Below are positions 33,924 through 41,771 of a DNA stretch of 41,771 nucleotides, one piece after another. The translations under genes were made by a program, and so were the position numbers. The notes under the pieces are model-generated. The model worked only from the letters and a program-made list of their open reading frames with translations. It did not search any database and was not told where the DNA came from. The DNA comes from Chlamydiota bacterium (GTDB taxonomy: Bacteria > Chlamydiota > Chlamydiia > Chlamydiales > Parachlamydiaceae). Location: contig JABDAE010000012.1 of the NCBI GenBank assembly GCA_013289325.1, positions 1 to 41,771 on the forward strand. Reading direction: 5' to 3'. The stretch's first letter is position 1. Each line of letters begins with the position of its first letter.

Positions 33924-34821
33924 GACACTGATTGAGGAAAAAAGATTATTTAAAAACAGTGTTTTAACAAAAATTCAATCCCATTTGAAACAGCAATCAC
34001 AATTACCTCCTTTCTTAGAAGAAAACATTGCAAATCAATGGAAATTGGCCGAGGTTGCTCCCTCTTTAGTTTTTCTGAGTTATTCCCTAAAAAACCAAAA
34101 TGTCCCTCTCGAAGGCTTGGTCGATAGTCTTAAAGAAAAGTTTGAATCCCCTTTCTCTTTCTGTCTGCCGCCCTATCCAGAATGGGTCGAAAATGTCATA
34201 AAGTTACAAAACAATAGTCTTGAGAGAGGATCAGAGGATGAGACTCTTATTCAAAAATTTAACAAAGATACTGAGGTTCAATGCAAGGCTTTTAAGACAG
34301 CTTTCCATTTTCTCAAGGAACATTGGCCTGAAGGGGCTTTTTGCGTTGAATCGTTGATCAAATGCATTATCCTAGTCGATAGTGAGTCATTCTGGTCCTC
34401 TTCGATACCGATTTACCAAGGAGCTATTATAGTTGCCCCACAGATGAGCTGGAATTTGGCCCATTACATTGAAACCTTAGTCCATGAATCTGCCCATCTC
34501 GAACTGAATATTCGGCGTATGTTGGACCCATTAATCACAAATTCTAAAGAGATTGCTTATAGCTCATTGAGAAAAAGTAATCGTCCACTTTTAGGAATTT
34601 TGCATGCTGCTTTCGTTCTTATTCGAACGACGCGAGCGCTGGATTTACTCCAGCCGCACCATCTTGGAGAAGAATTTACAAGTTGCACCGATATGAAACG
34701 GGATTTTTCTACTAATCTTCGAGATAGCCTGCATGTCTTAAAGACAGCAGCTCAGTTTACTCCTCTAGGAGCCCAATTATTTCAGAATATGTGTTTACAA
34801 GCAAAGGAGGCTTTAGCTTAA
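33883..34821 (+). CDS. HEXXH-motif putative peptide-modification protein
   Basis: The 312-residue protein has HESAH at residues 201-205 in LVHESAHLELN, followed by an SSLRKSNRPLLGILHAAFV stretch and a run of helices. This combination matches the family called HEXXH motif-containing putative peptide modification protein, found beside RiPP precursors. The chemistry is not known to me for this branch, and a zinc- or iron-dependent reaction is implied by the motif. Its start lies 41 bases inside the ThiF-like gene, and the GNAT gene begins at the next base after its stop, so expression is tightly coupled. Confidence 0.82.
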   Translation: MKSEMLTACLPQLETLIEEKRLFKNSVLTKIQSHLKQQSQLPPFLEENIANQWKLAEVAPSLVFLSYSLKNQNVPLEGLVDSLKEKFESPFSFCLPPYPEWVENVIKLQNNSLERGSEDETLIQKFNKDTEVQCKAFKTAFHFLKEHWPEGAFCVESLIKCIILVDSESFWSSSIPIYQGAIIVAPQMSWNLAHYIETLVHESAHLELNIRRMLDPLITNSKEIAYSSLRKSNRPLLGILHAAFVLIRTTRALDLLQPHHLGEEFTSCTDMKRDFSTNLRDSLHVLKTAAQFTPLGAQLFQNMCLQAKEALA

Positions 34822-35607
34822 ATGTTTGGATTAACATCAATGGCTTTACGAAGTGAACTTGTTGTACTCAGTCACAGCTGTGAGATTAAAGAAAAAGTAG
34901 ATTACTTTGTCATACGCTCTTTACAGAATCCTAATTTTCACTGGGCGAATTTTCTGATTTTTAAACAATCTGCAAATGAAAATGATCTTCCCAAGTGGGA
35001 AGAACATTTTTGCGCAGAGTTTCCCGAATTTGTTCACCAACATAGGGCTTTTACTTGGATCAAAGGAGAAGATGTTCCCAATTTCAAAATTGGCGAATAT
35101 CTCTTAGAGAAAACGGTTTGCCTAACAGCCAAAGATGTGCAACAAGTACAACAAATCCACCCCGCTATTACCCTTCGCAGAATTCAATTAGAACAGGAAT
35201 GGCTTGAGCTAGAAAAAAAGCAAACTGAACGTGTAAGTCCTGAAGAGCTTAGTCCTTCGTTCTTAAATTTCAATAAGCAAAGATTCAGAGATTATAAAGC
35301 TATGGTAGACAATAATCTTGGGGATTGGTTTATCGCTGATTTGGGGGGTGAATGGGTAGGCGATTTGGGCTTATTTCATGGTGAGGGAATGGGTTGCTAT
35401 CAAAATGTGACCACATATCCAGGCTTTGAAGGACGGGGTATTGCTCATGCACTGGTGTATGGTTCAGCGAAATACGCACTTAAAAATTATCCAATAGAAG
35501 AGCTTGTGATTGTTGCTGAAGAAAATAGTCGTGCACAGAAAATTTACCAGAACCTAGGCTTCAAAGTGGTGGAAAATAGAACTAATCTATACCGATCTCT
35601 TTCTTAA
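34822..35607 (+). CDS. GNAT acetyltransferase (possible tailoring or self-immunity enzyme)
   Basis: The 261-residue protein has a C-terminal GNAT domain (residues about 150-261): the acetyl-CoA loop appears as VTTYPGFEGRGIAHALVYGS and the last strand as ENSRAQKIYQNLGFKVVENR. The N-terminal half is helical without a known domain. In microcin C clusters MccE-type acetyltransferases protect the producer by acetylating the toxic aminoacyl-nucleotide, so an immunity role is plausible but inferred. It is the last gene of the rightward operon and overlaps the convergent MFS gene by 26 bases. Confidence 0.8.
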   Translation: MFGLTSMALRSELVVLSHSCEIKEKVDYFVIRSLQNPNFHWANFLIFKQSANENDLPKWEEHFCAEFPEFVHQHRAFTWIKGEDVPNFKIGEYLLEKTVCLTAKDVQQVQQIHPAITLRRIQLEQEWLELEKKQTERVSPEELSPSFLNFNKQRFRDYKAMVDNNLGDWFIADLGGEWVGDLGLFHGEGMGCYQNVTTYPGFEGRGIAHALVYGSAKYALKNYPIEELVIVAEENSRAQKIYQNLGFKVVENRTNLYRSLS

Positions 35608-36847
35608 AAGAATAACTGGGGCGTTCTAAATCTGTAATTTGATTCAGGTAGAAGACATACAACACCCAACATAGCAGGACAAGAAAGGCTTCTAGATAAT
35701 AAAGAGCACTGATGCTGAAAATGTGATGAAAGAAGTACGCACAACAATAAAGTAGAAGGATTAAGCCACCCCCAATACCATGGGCTAATGAAAGTAAACG
35801 TCCCTGGTAATCAGGAGGGGTATACTCTTGGGCTTTTGTTAAAACAATAGCCCAACTAGAGAGAGCAAATCCTACAAAGCCATAAATAACTTTAGTGAGT
35901 AGGGCGTCGTAGAGGCTAGCCAAAAGAAAAAAAGTTAAAGCGAGAATCCACCAAAGAAAACTCAATGTTCCTTTCTCTGAGAAGTAACGAACTCCGTATG
36001 GAACAAATATTCCTCCCAACACTGCTCCTAATGAAAAAAGGGCTTCTAGATGAGAAAAACCCTTTACATCGAGAGATAAATATTGTTTTGCATATGGGGC
36101 TAAAAGCACTGGAGCTGTCATCATGATCATCATCAGTATACATTGGATTAAATAGATAAGTTGGAGATGTGGATGTTTTGATAAAAAAGAAAGTCCGCTT
36201 TGAAGTGACTTGAGCAATGATTCCGTGTCCTTTTTCTTTTCTTTTGGATATCGCAATGTAATCGGAAATAAACAAAATCCGCTTGCTAGAAACAAACATC
36301 CACCCATCATAATTGTAAATTGACTTCCCCAGAAAGCCAAAAAAATACCCGCACATCCCATGCCGGTGACCGAGCCGAGTTCAATGGCGCAATCAGCTGT
36401 GGAATTTGCATAAAGTAGTTGGTTGGGATGAACAATTTGCCGAATAAGCACCAACGCAGCAGGATGGTAGAAAGCATTAAAAATCCCAATGATTAAGGAG
36501 AAACCAAAAAGCATTTTTAGAGAATCAGGTTCTTGCATCAAGTTAAACGCTAGTAAAAGCATGGATACCCCTCTTAGCAAATTAGACAATAAGACAAACA
36601 TCTTAGAAGGGAAGCTGTCTACTAGCCAGCCCACTATTGGAGCTAATATCACTGAAGGACCCCAAAGACAGAGCATAAGTAAAGCCATGTTACCTAATAA
36701 GGGGCCTGAATTTAGGCTATTCCAACTGAGTGCAATGTAAACCAAACCATGACCGAAAGCTGCAAGAAGACAGCTTAAAATGTATAAGCTGAATGAACTA
36801 TTCCACAGAACTTGTAACCGTTCATGTAGATATCCGGCAAATCGCAT
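35582..36847 (-). CDS. MFS transporter, putative peptide/antibiotic exporter
   Basis: The 421-residue protein (ATG at 36847; a TTG at 36889 would add 14 residues) has about 11-12 hydrophobic helices. A loop like the MFS A-motif (GWLVDSFPSKM) follows the second helix. Many members of this kind export drugs or peptides, and MccC in microcin C clusters is an MFS exporter that also gives immunity. It overlaps the formyltransferase gene by 26 bases from the ATG and runs toward the GNAT gene. Convergent placement next to the modification operon suggests export of its product. Confidence 0.82.
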   Translation of the reverse strand: MRFAGYLHERLQVLWNSSFSLYILSCLLAAFGHGLVYIALSWNSLNSGPLLGNMALLMLCLWGPSVILAPIVGWLVDSFPSKMFVLLSNLLRGVSMLLLAFNLMQEPDSLKMLFGFSLIIGIFNAFYHPAALVLIRQIVHPNQLLYANSTADCAIELGSVTGMGCAGIFLAFWGSQFTIMMGGCLFLASGFCLFPITLRYPKEKKKDTESLLKSLQSGLSFLSKHPHLQLIYLIQCILMMIMMTAPVLLAPYAKQYLSLDVKGFSHLEALFSLGAVLGGIFVPYGVRYFSEKGTLSFLWWILALTFFLLASLYDALLTKVIYGFVGFALSSWAIVLTKAQEYTPPDYQGRLLSLAHGIGGGLILLLYCCAYFFHHIFSISALYYLEAFLVLLCWVLYVFYLNQITDLERPSYSFKKEIGID

Positions 36848-37766
36848 ACTTTTTAAAACTCGTTTTTTTTGGGACAAGAAGATGTTCAAGAGACTTTTCT
36901 ATGGAGTACTCATCAATGAGCAGAATCCCATCTTTTGCAAAAATACACAATGTCTTTTCTTCATCTTTCTCTTCAATAGAGTGTAATTTGCCAAATAATT
37001 CATTATGGGAAGCAGCGAGAGCTCGACCCCGTAAAAAACGGATTGGAATCTCTCCATCTTTTAAAAATGTTGAGGCTCCCCGTTTTGGACCTGCGGCTAA
37101 AATCTGTCTTTGAATCTCAAAAACATCCGATTGCTCCCAGTTAATTTGGAGCAGCCCTTCTAGATCTTTATCCCATAGATAGGAAGCTTTAGTATGATCT
37201 TGAGGGATGCAACTCTGGGTCCCGTTCAAAAGCTTATCAATGGTTTCCAATATAGCCGAAGAGGCTAGTTTCGCACACAATTCATACACTTGTTCAAAAT
37301 GTTGTCCTTTAATGCAAATAGGATCTGTTTTATACAAACAATGGCCATGGTCAAATTTTTCATCGACTGAATGGATTGAAATGACGAGAGGGTGTTGTTG
37401 CAAAATCGCCCCTTCGATAGGGGCTCCGCCACGTAATTTTGGAAGATCGGAAGGGTGAGCATTAATCATCCATTCAAACTGCTCTAAAAACCCGCTAAAA
37501 AGTTTTTTTGGATATTCAAGCATCACACCAAAATTTGGCTTAAGGCTTTCCACCCAGGCAAGTCCCTCATTGCCATTTGGATCGCCTACAAAAAGAGGCA
37601 TTTCTAATGCATTAGCCAAAGTTATCACGGGGTTTAGTCCTTTCGTAAAGACATGTGAAATAACGCCGACTACTTCAACTGCCTTCCTAAGAGGGCTATT
37701 CAATAAGGAGCGTAGGGCGTATTCACCAGCATAGCCACAGCCGACAAAAATAATTTTCTTCTTCAA
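36822..37766 (-). CDS. Methionyl-tRNA formyltransferase-like formyltransferase
   Basis: The 314-residue protein is built like Fmt: an N-terminal Rossmann-like formyl-transferase domain with NAHPSDLPKLRGGAPIEGAI holding N102 and H104, and VDEKFDHGHCLYK with D139, matching the Asn-His-Asp catalytic triad. A C-terminal OB-like region follows. Fmt itself is normally linked to def, which is not here, so this is probably a specialised N-formyltransferase acting on the peptide product or an amine sugar. It starts at a TTG (37766) with AAGGGAAA upstream. It is first in a two-gene leftward operon with the MFS exporter. Confidence 0.85.
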   Translation of the reverse strand: MKKKIIFVGCGYAGEYALRSLLNSPLRKAVEVVGVISHVFTKGLNPVITLANALEMPLFVGDPNGNEGLAWVESLKPNFGVMLEYPKKLFSGFLEQFEWMINAHPSDLPKLRGGAPIEGAILQQHPLVISIHSVDEKFDHGHCLYKTDPICIKGQHFEQVYELCAKLASSAILETIDKLLNGTQSCIPQDHTKASYLWDKDLEGLLQINWEQSDVFEIQRQILAAGPKRGASTFLKDGEIPIRFLRGRALAASHNELFGKLHSIEEKDEEKTLCIFAKDGILLIDEYSIEKSLEHLLVPKKTSFKKYAICRIST

Positions 37767-38026
37767 ACAATTTCCCTTTTTAGAAATAATGATTTCTCAC
37801 AGAGATTCGAGTATATCTCATTGCTTCCAAAAGTAAAGTAAATATTGCCATAGCGTCCTAATTATTGCAGGTTATTTGTGTTATTCTAACCTCGAAGTTT
37901 CTGATCAGAGGAATGTGGAGTGGATTGAATGACTTCTAAATTAGTTGAAAACACGTTTTGATATTATGGATATAACTTTGACTTATATCTTTCGTCAATG
38001 AAAAGTTTGATTGTAGAAAAATTCAC
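37767..38026. other. Spacer upstream of the formyltransferase operon
   Basis: I see no gene in this 260-base AT-rich stretch. It should hold the promoter of the leftward formyltransferase-MFS operon. It ends at the decayed IS630-like fragment that marks the start of the mobile-element region. Confidence 0.5.
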
Positions 38027-38194
38027 TTGACGATATCACGACAGTATGAATTTTTGACTGACCAAGATCGAGTAATTGCCAAGGTGCTGCTAATCTCCGA
38101 CCAAGCTGTTCGAGAACATGTTCAGGGATACAAAGCTTCGCACAAATTAAAGCCTGAGAATGGTGGCTCTGAGGAAAAATTATCCGAACTCTGA
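38027..38194 (+). pseudogene. IS630-like transposase N-terminal fragment
   Basis: A 55-codon frame from a TTG reads ...EFLTDQDRVIAKVLLISD followed by QAVREHVQGYKASHKLK and PENGGSEEKLSEL. This is the N-terminal helix-turn-helix of IS630-family transposases, which often reads KLKxxNGGSxxxLS. It then stops, with the catalytic DDE domain missing. Bases 38074-38266 are duplicated at 41579-41771 with two differences. Confidence 0.6.
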
Positions 38195-38266
38195 GGGCCC
38201 CAAACTATTTAATGATGGTAGTTCTATCGATAGAATGAGTGGTTTCAGCTTTTTCATTGACGTGAA
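38074..38266. repeat. 193-bp duplicated segment, copy 1
   Basis: It matches 41579-41771 with two substitutions. It covers most of the IS630-like fragment and the 3' end of the gene at 38205. The right-hand copy is cut by the window edge, so the repeat is probably longer. Confidence 0.9.
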
Positions 38267-38507
38267 CAGGTTTTAGCAATGCCAATGCAAAAGAGATGGC
38301 TGTGTGAATAAGCACGCGCACTTCCTTTGCATCTTCTAAATGGGGCGATTTTTCAAGAAGCGTCAAGAATTTCAGGACATTATCAACGGGTATCATGATG
38401 TATGTCCTTGTGATATTGCTAAGCTCCTTTTTCCACGCATCTTTGCTTACAAGAAATTGTAACAATTCTTTTTCTTTGATCGCGATTTGTTGGTCGTTTC
38501 TTTTCAT
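38205..38507 (-). CDS. Small hypothetical protein
   Basis: The 100-residue protein has no recognised domain. It begins MKRNDQQIAIKEKELLQFL, is mainly helical, and has a mildly hydrophobic stretch (VLIHTAISFALALLKP). The last part is duplicated at the right edge of the window, so it may belong to a mobile element. It stops 10 bases from the IS630-like fragment. Confidence 0.5.
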   Translation of the reverse strand: MKRNDQQIAIKEKELLQFLVSKDAWKKELSNITRTYIMIPVDNVLKFLTLLEKSPHLEDAKEVRVLIHTAISFALALLKPVHVNEKAETTHSIDRTTIIK

Positions 38508-38574
38508 CCTTTCACTGTTTAGCTCTTCTTGTTGGATCCTAATTTCCCGTGAAAATTATACATAGGTTTTGGGG

Positions 38575-38593
38575 TCAAGACCAAAGGTCTTGA
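38575..38593. repeat. 8-bp hairpin in the spacer 38508-38785
   Basis: TCAAGACC and GGTCTTGA pair around AAA. The stem is followed after about 15 bases by a T-rich run (TTTGTTTTTTTTG), so it may be a terminator for rightward transcription. The rest of the 278-base spacer shows no gene. Confidence 0.4.
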
Positions 38594-38785
38594 ATATTTC
38601 CCTTTGTTTTTTTTGTTAGCTCTGAGGTTATTTGGTAAGCGTAAAGTCTGACCCTAAAGGTGATTATGACCTTTTTCTGTTCTTGGCATTATTGAGTCTG
38701 TTTGTTAGATTACCAAATAGGTCAATACTTGCTCATTATGAGCAAGAAGACAACTCGTAACATATTCACATGTCAGGACATAATT

Positions 38786-39127
38786 ATGAAATATTTTTTA
38801 CTAATTTTCTTTTGTTTAACAACCCTATTCATCAATGTAAATGCCTCTGAAATTTCTAGCCACAATAGTGACGTCTTTCCAAATTATATTACAGTAAACT
38901 ATGATGAAATATGTCTTACGGATGATGGAATGTTTGTTTATATTGATAGGGAATATAAACCAATTTATGCACTTTATTTCAATGAAGCTTGCCAATATAC
39001 ATACCATTTAGATTTTCACGAAAGAATACATGACATAGTAACATGCCCAAATTGTTACACAGTGTATGATCGCCGTAAATACAAAGTTTGTCCCGTGTGC
39101 CCCAAGGGGGGGCGTGAGTTGCATTAA
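38786..39127 (+). CDS. Secreted small protein with C-terminal zinc-ribbon-like cysteines
   Basis: From the ATG at 38786 the 113-residue product has a signal peptide (MKYFLLIFFCLTTLFINVNA) and a mature acidic part. The C-terminal CPNCYTVYDRRKYKVCPVC forms two C-x2-C pairs typical of a zinc ribbon. A zinc ribbon in an exported protein is uncommon; the cysteines could instead form disulfides in the periplasm. The frame extends 28 codons upstream, but this start uncovers the signal. The family is unknown. Confidence 0.6.
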   Translation: MKYFLLIFFCLTTLFINVNASEISSHNSDVFPNYITVNYDEICLTDDGMFVYIDREYKPIYALYFNEACQYTYHLDFHERIHDIVTCPNCYTVYDRRKYKVCPVCPKGGRELH

Positions 39128-39360
39128 CTCCGAAATAGGATGAATCGTTCTCCTACCTGAACGCAAAGAAGACTCACCATTCTCGCAAAAGCGAGAATGG
39201 TGAAGAGTTCACATGAAACGAAAGGCCGGTAGGTCTGAAGTGGAAAACGGTTATAGAATGAAAAGAATAAATCGGTTGCGGAAGCAACGTAAGAAGTTAT
39301 GGATAAAAATTTGGATACTACCCCTATACCCTAACACGTAAGGGCTTTTTCATAGTTTCA
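39128..39360. other. Spacer with a strong hairpin
   Basis: No gene is seen. A 13-bp perfect stem with an AAAA loop (arms 39174-39186 and 39191-39203) lies 47 bases after the secreted-protein gene. It lacks a T-run directly after it. The remainder has no recognisable features. Confidence 0.55.
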
Positions 39361-40278
39361 TCATTCTGTAAGTTTTTCCAAAGTTAGATCCAAAAAATCC
39401 CTGCCTTTGTAAATTTCTTTTATCATCATTCTTTCTTCCTTATAAATATTTACAATAGGATCTATCTTGTTAAAACAAGCGAAAGATGGTATTTGAAAGT
39501 TGTCAATTGTAAATGTTATTAAACCTTTTAACTGTTCATTGCTAGATGAGGTTTTAATGTTTCTGCATAATTCATCACAAGAATTGGGATGATCTAAATA
39601 TTTCCAATGAAAAAGTTGTGAATTTGTTTTCCCATATCCAAATAATAAACCCTCTAGGTAGGGATTCATATTTTTCCATAAAACTGAATCCTTTTGATTC
39701 ATTTGAAGGACGAGTTCCATGGCATAAAAATCAAATCCGATGGCCTTTTGAAAAGCTTCATAATTATCTTGAATTACTGCTGCTGTTTTTATGATGTCTA
39801 CAAAAACCACAAAAAAGAGATGTGGATCCTCATTTTCTTGCTTGAAAAGCATAAATCGTTTCATCGGAAAACGATGACTGATTTGTTCCCATTTTCCCCA
39901 AGCTTCAGAAAATTCATATCCTTCAATTACGTTAACGCTGAAACCTTCCTTTTTTTTCTCTTCTTCACTGAGAGATTCATATATAACTTTCATTTCTTCT
40001 TCTGAATAATTTGCAGCAGGAATGAGGGTCATAGGTTTATGAGCACCCCATAGAGTATAAATGCCCGGTTCAAACAACATTATATCGGTAAAAAATTGTG
40101 TCAGCCATACTCTTTCTTGGGGGGAAACTTTATCAGAAAGTTTTGATTTTTGAGTGGGCTGGCAAGAAGAAAAAAATAACACAATACATATGATGGATAT
40201 TTTACTAAAACGATAAAAGAAACGCAACTTCTTATAAAGTGCAGGTAAACCCCGGTGATTTGGGTGAGCGGCGGCCAT
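39361..40278 (-). CDS. Putative lipoprotein of unknown function
   Basis: The protein has a lipoprotein-type signal (FYRFSKISIICIVLFFSSC) with the lipobox cysteine followed by QPTQK. The mature part of about 265 residues is rich in aromatic and charged residues and has no recognised domain. The frame is open up to 40365. The start given is the ATG at 40278, but it leaves 20-30 residues before the signal; an internal TTG nearer the hydrophobic segment would look more natural. The start is therefore uncertain. Confidence 0.6.
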   Translation of the reverse strand: MAAAHPNHRGLPALYKKLRFFYRFSKISIICIVLFFSSCQPTQKSKLSDKVSPQERVWLTQFFTDIMLFEPGIYTLWGAHKPMTLIPAANYSEEEMKVIYESLSEEEKKKEGFSVNVIEGYEFSEAWGKWEQISHRFPMKRFMLFKQENEDPHLFFVVFVDIIKTAAVIQDNYEAFQKAIGFDFYAMELVLQMNQKDSVLWKNMNPYLEGLLFGYGKTNSQLFHWKYLDHPNSCDELCRNIKTSSSNEQLKGLITFTIDNFQIPSFACFNKIDPIVNIYKEERMMIKEIYKGRDFLDLTLEKLTE

Positions 40279-40365
40279 AAAACCATCTGTCGATGGGAGG
40301 TGATTCTCCGCTTTCTGCTTTTTATGAGATGTTGCAAAGAAATAATAAGAATTAAAAACAATCAT

Positions 40366-40964
40366 ATAACATCACTATTTTTGTGTTTATTGTTTATATT
40401 CGCATTATAAATGCGGGAGAATCCTTGACAATCCAACATCAGCAATTCCCGCTGGCGCTCCAAGCAGTTAAGTGCTAAGAAAATTTGTTGGTATTGCGTT
40501 CTTATACACATGGTTTTTAGTTTTTTTACAGTGCGAAGAAGGTTAGCTAGTGGCTACTTCGTTCAAAAAGCATTGATTAAGAACAGAATAAGAAGGGGTG
40601 CAAGCGGCATGATGGGCAAGATCTTGTGCCAATTTAGCGTCTCGAACTGCCGTTTCTAGGATCATGCCGACTTAGTTGATCCTTCTTATCCTGTTAAAAT
40701 AATATTATTTGAAAGGAGTTTATCAAATAGTCCACGAATAAGGACTCTCCAATATGTTCATTGTTAAACACTTATAACCTAGCGGGAATTGCTGATCCAA
40801 CATGAACCAGTCGCTATGAATAGTATGCTAAAGGCTTATTGATAAAAATGCTACTGGATTTTATTGAGGGTTGCTGCCGGTCGACAAGCTAGAGACACAA
40901 CATGAATTCTACAAGGCTCAGAAGATCTTGTCATAAAGATTTTCTCATCGCATTTGACTGTAAT
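40366..40964. other. Gene-free spacer with nested repeats
   Basis: No gene is supported in these 599 bases. CAGCAATTCCCGCT at 40440-40453 is repeated inverted at 40781-40794. Inside this pair lies a second imperfect palindrome (arms 40588-40596 and 40681-40689; 40605-40613 and 40661-40669), whose centre is the solo family-B end at 40620-40660. Confidence 0.6.
40620..40660. repeat. Solo right end of palindromic family B
   Basis: Forty bases (40621-40660) match the last part of copy 2 (10020-10059) with one difference, ending CTGCCGTTTCTAGG. The left arm is missing. Confidence 0.85.
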
Positions 40965-41300
40965 TCATACTACACCTCCTATGGCCATTGTGTAATTTCT
41001 AACTTCCGGATAGTATAAAAACCTCCCAGCATTGTCATATAGGCTAGCTTGAATTTGACCGGTTTTTCGCCACTTAGTGACGATCCATCGTTCAACTTGA
41101 TATTGCTTACATATTTCACTCATGCTAACAAACCCCCATTTTCTTAAATGGTGATGATAACTAGGTATCTTGTAATCGCGCCTAATTCTCGATATTCTTC
41201 GTGCGTCAAATGGCTTTCCGGTACCCGAAAGCATTCTTTTTTCATTCAGTTTTTTTGCTACTTCGCTATCCGTGTTATCGTGTAACAAGCTCCGCCTTAT
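40965..41300 (-). pseudogene. C-terminal fragment of a serine-recombinase-like protein
   Basis: The minus-strand frame from about 41300 reads SEVAKKLNEKRMLSGTGKPF, then ARRISRIRRDYKIPS and FVSMSEICKQYQVERWIVTKW. The pattern (IAxxLNxxGxxTGxGxPFxxxxVxxLRRxYxIPS, then a small helix-turn-helix) is typical of the C-terminal part of serine-recombinase-like transposases and resolvases. The catalytic N-terminal domain is absent; the frame continues past 41300 only as antisense of the IS66-like fragment. Confidence 0.6.
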
Positions 41301-41303
41301 CGA

Positions 41304-41699
41304 GTGTATGATTTTTACAGTAACCGGAAACATTGCAACGCGGCCTCGATTTTGAAGGGATATCATGGCGTTGTTCATTCCGATAAATATGGAGCTTATG
41401 TTGAGCTTGCGCTTGCAAAGCAATTTGACAGGTGCCCATGCTGGGTTCATATTAGAAGAAAGTTTTTCGAGGCAGAAGCGGGTGATCAAAACTTTCGTAC
41501 ATGGATTATGGATAGAATTGGAAAGATCTTTGCGCTCGAAGAGCAAGTTTGGCTTTGCTCTGCGGAGGTGCGCCAGCAAATTGCCAAGGTGCTGCTAATC
41601 TCCGACCAAGCTGTTCGAGAACACGTTCAGGGATACAAAGCGTCGCACAAATTAAAGCCTGAGAATGGTGGCTCTGAGGAAAAATTATCCGAACTCTGA
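41304..41699 (+). pseudogene. Chimeric remnant: IS66 transposase core fused to IS630-like N-terminus
   Basis: The first 92 or so residues (YDFYSNRKHCNAASILKGYH, VVHSDKYGAYVEL, CWVHIRRKFFEAEAG) match the core of IS66 TnpC transposases. From about 41579 the frame switches to IAKVLLISDQAVREHVQGYK, the IS630-like segment also present at 38074. The junction coincides with the start of the 193-bp duplication. Neither part can be active. Confidence 0.75.
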
Positions 41700-41771
41700 G
41701 GGCCCCAAACTATTTAATGATGGTAGTTCTATCGATAGAATGAGTGGTTTCAGCTTTTTCATTGACGTGAA
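41579..41771. repeat. 193-bp duplicated segment, copy 2 (reaches window edge)
   Basis: It is nearly identical to 38074-38266, differing at two positions (GAACACG versus GAACATG; AAGCGTC versus AAGCTTC). It includes the start of a second copy (41710-41771, minus strand, C-terminal codons only) of the small gene at 38205. Confidence 0.9.

Overview
The window looks like a chromosomal piece of an environmental (amoeba-associated) member of the order Chlamydiales. The signs are the 45-residue chlamydial-type L36 and its rpmJ-rpsN / rpmH-rnpA neighbourhood, a DsbH-like periplasmic thioredoxin, infC-rpmI-rplT-pheS, eukaryote-like effector genes (F-box/ankyrin, LRR), and an LPS heptosyltransferase that classical Chlamydiaceae lack. 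Genus cannot be fixed from the sequence alone.

Layout. 1-3071: an F-box/ankyrin gene (cut by the left edge) and an LRR gene, both effector candidates. 3142-6622: ribosomal proteins S14, L36 and L34, RNase P protein and a UvrD/PcrA helicase. 6632-10668: an AAA ATPase, dsbH, an acp-transferase-like gene and rlmN. 10678-12463: uvrC without its HhH tail, then tRNA-Val(GAC). 12464-16762: a degenerate ThrRS-like gene at the classical thrS position, infC with a non-AUG start inside a tandem repeat, rpmI, rplT and pheS. 16762-20000: pseudouridine synthase, heptosyltransferase and an unknown helical protein. 20162-26812: a small membrane protein, MNT with a HEPN remnant, NlpC/P60, an S9 peptidase, a TolC-like protein and two outer-membrane barrels. 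26934-31219: a secreted protein, adk, an unknown protein and GH3/NagZ. 31461-37766: a compact gene cluster resembling a peptide-nucleotide (microcin C-like) or other RiPP pathway. 38027-41771: decayed IS630, IS66 and recombinase fragments with two lipoprotein/secreted orphans.

Two things stand out. First, the 6.3-kb cluster at 31461-37766 encodes a 30-residue putative precursor peptide, a signal-less substrate-binding-like protein, a ThiF/MccB-like adenylyltransferase, an HEXXH putative peptide-modification protein and a GNAT acetyltransferase, all overlapping or abutting. Facing them are an MFS exporter and a formyltransferase. No such product is known to me from chlamydiae. Second, the genome carries several families of about 165-bp full-length palindromic elements. 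One family (B) sits in frame inside two housekeeping genes, rlmN and the acp-transferase-like gene, with a 3-bp target duplication; removing element plus one duplication restores a normal protein in both. This parallels the Rickettsia palindromic elements.

Short tandem duplications (31-bp x5 at infC, 14-bp x4 before rplT, 33-bp x2 before the AAA ATPase, 16-bp x3 before rpmH) recur at gene 5' regions. All calls come from reading the sequence; no database search was run.
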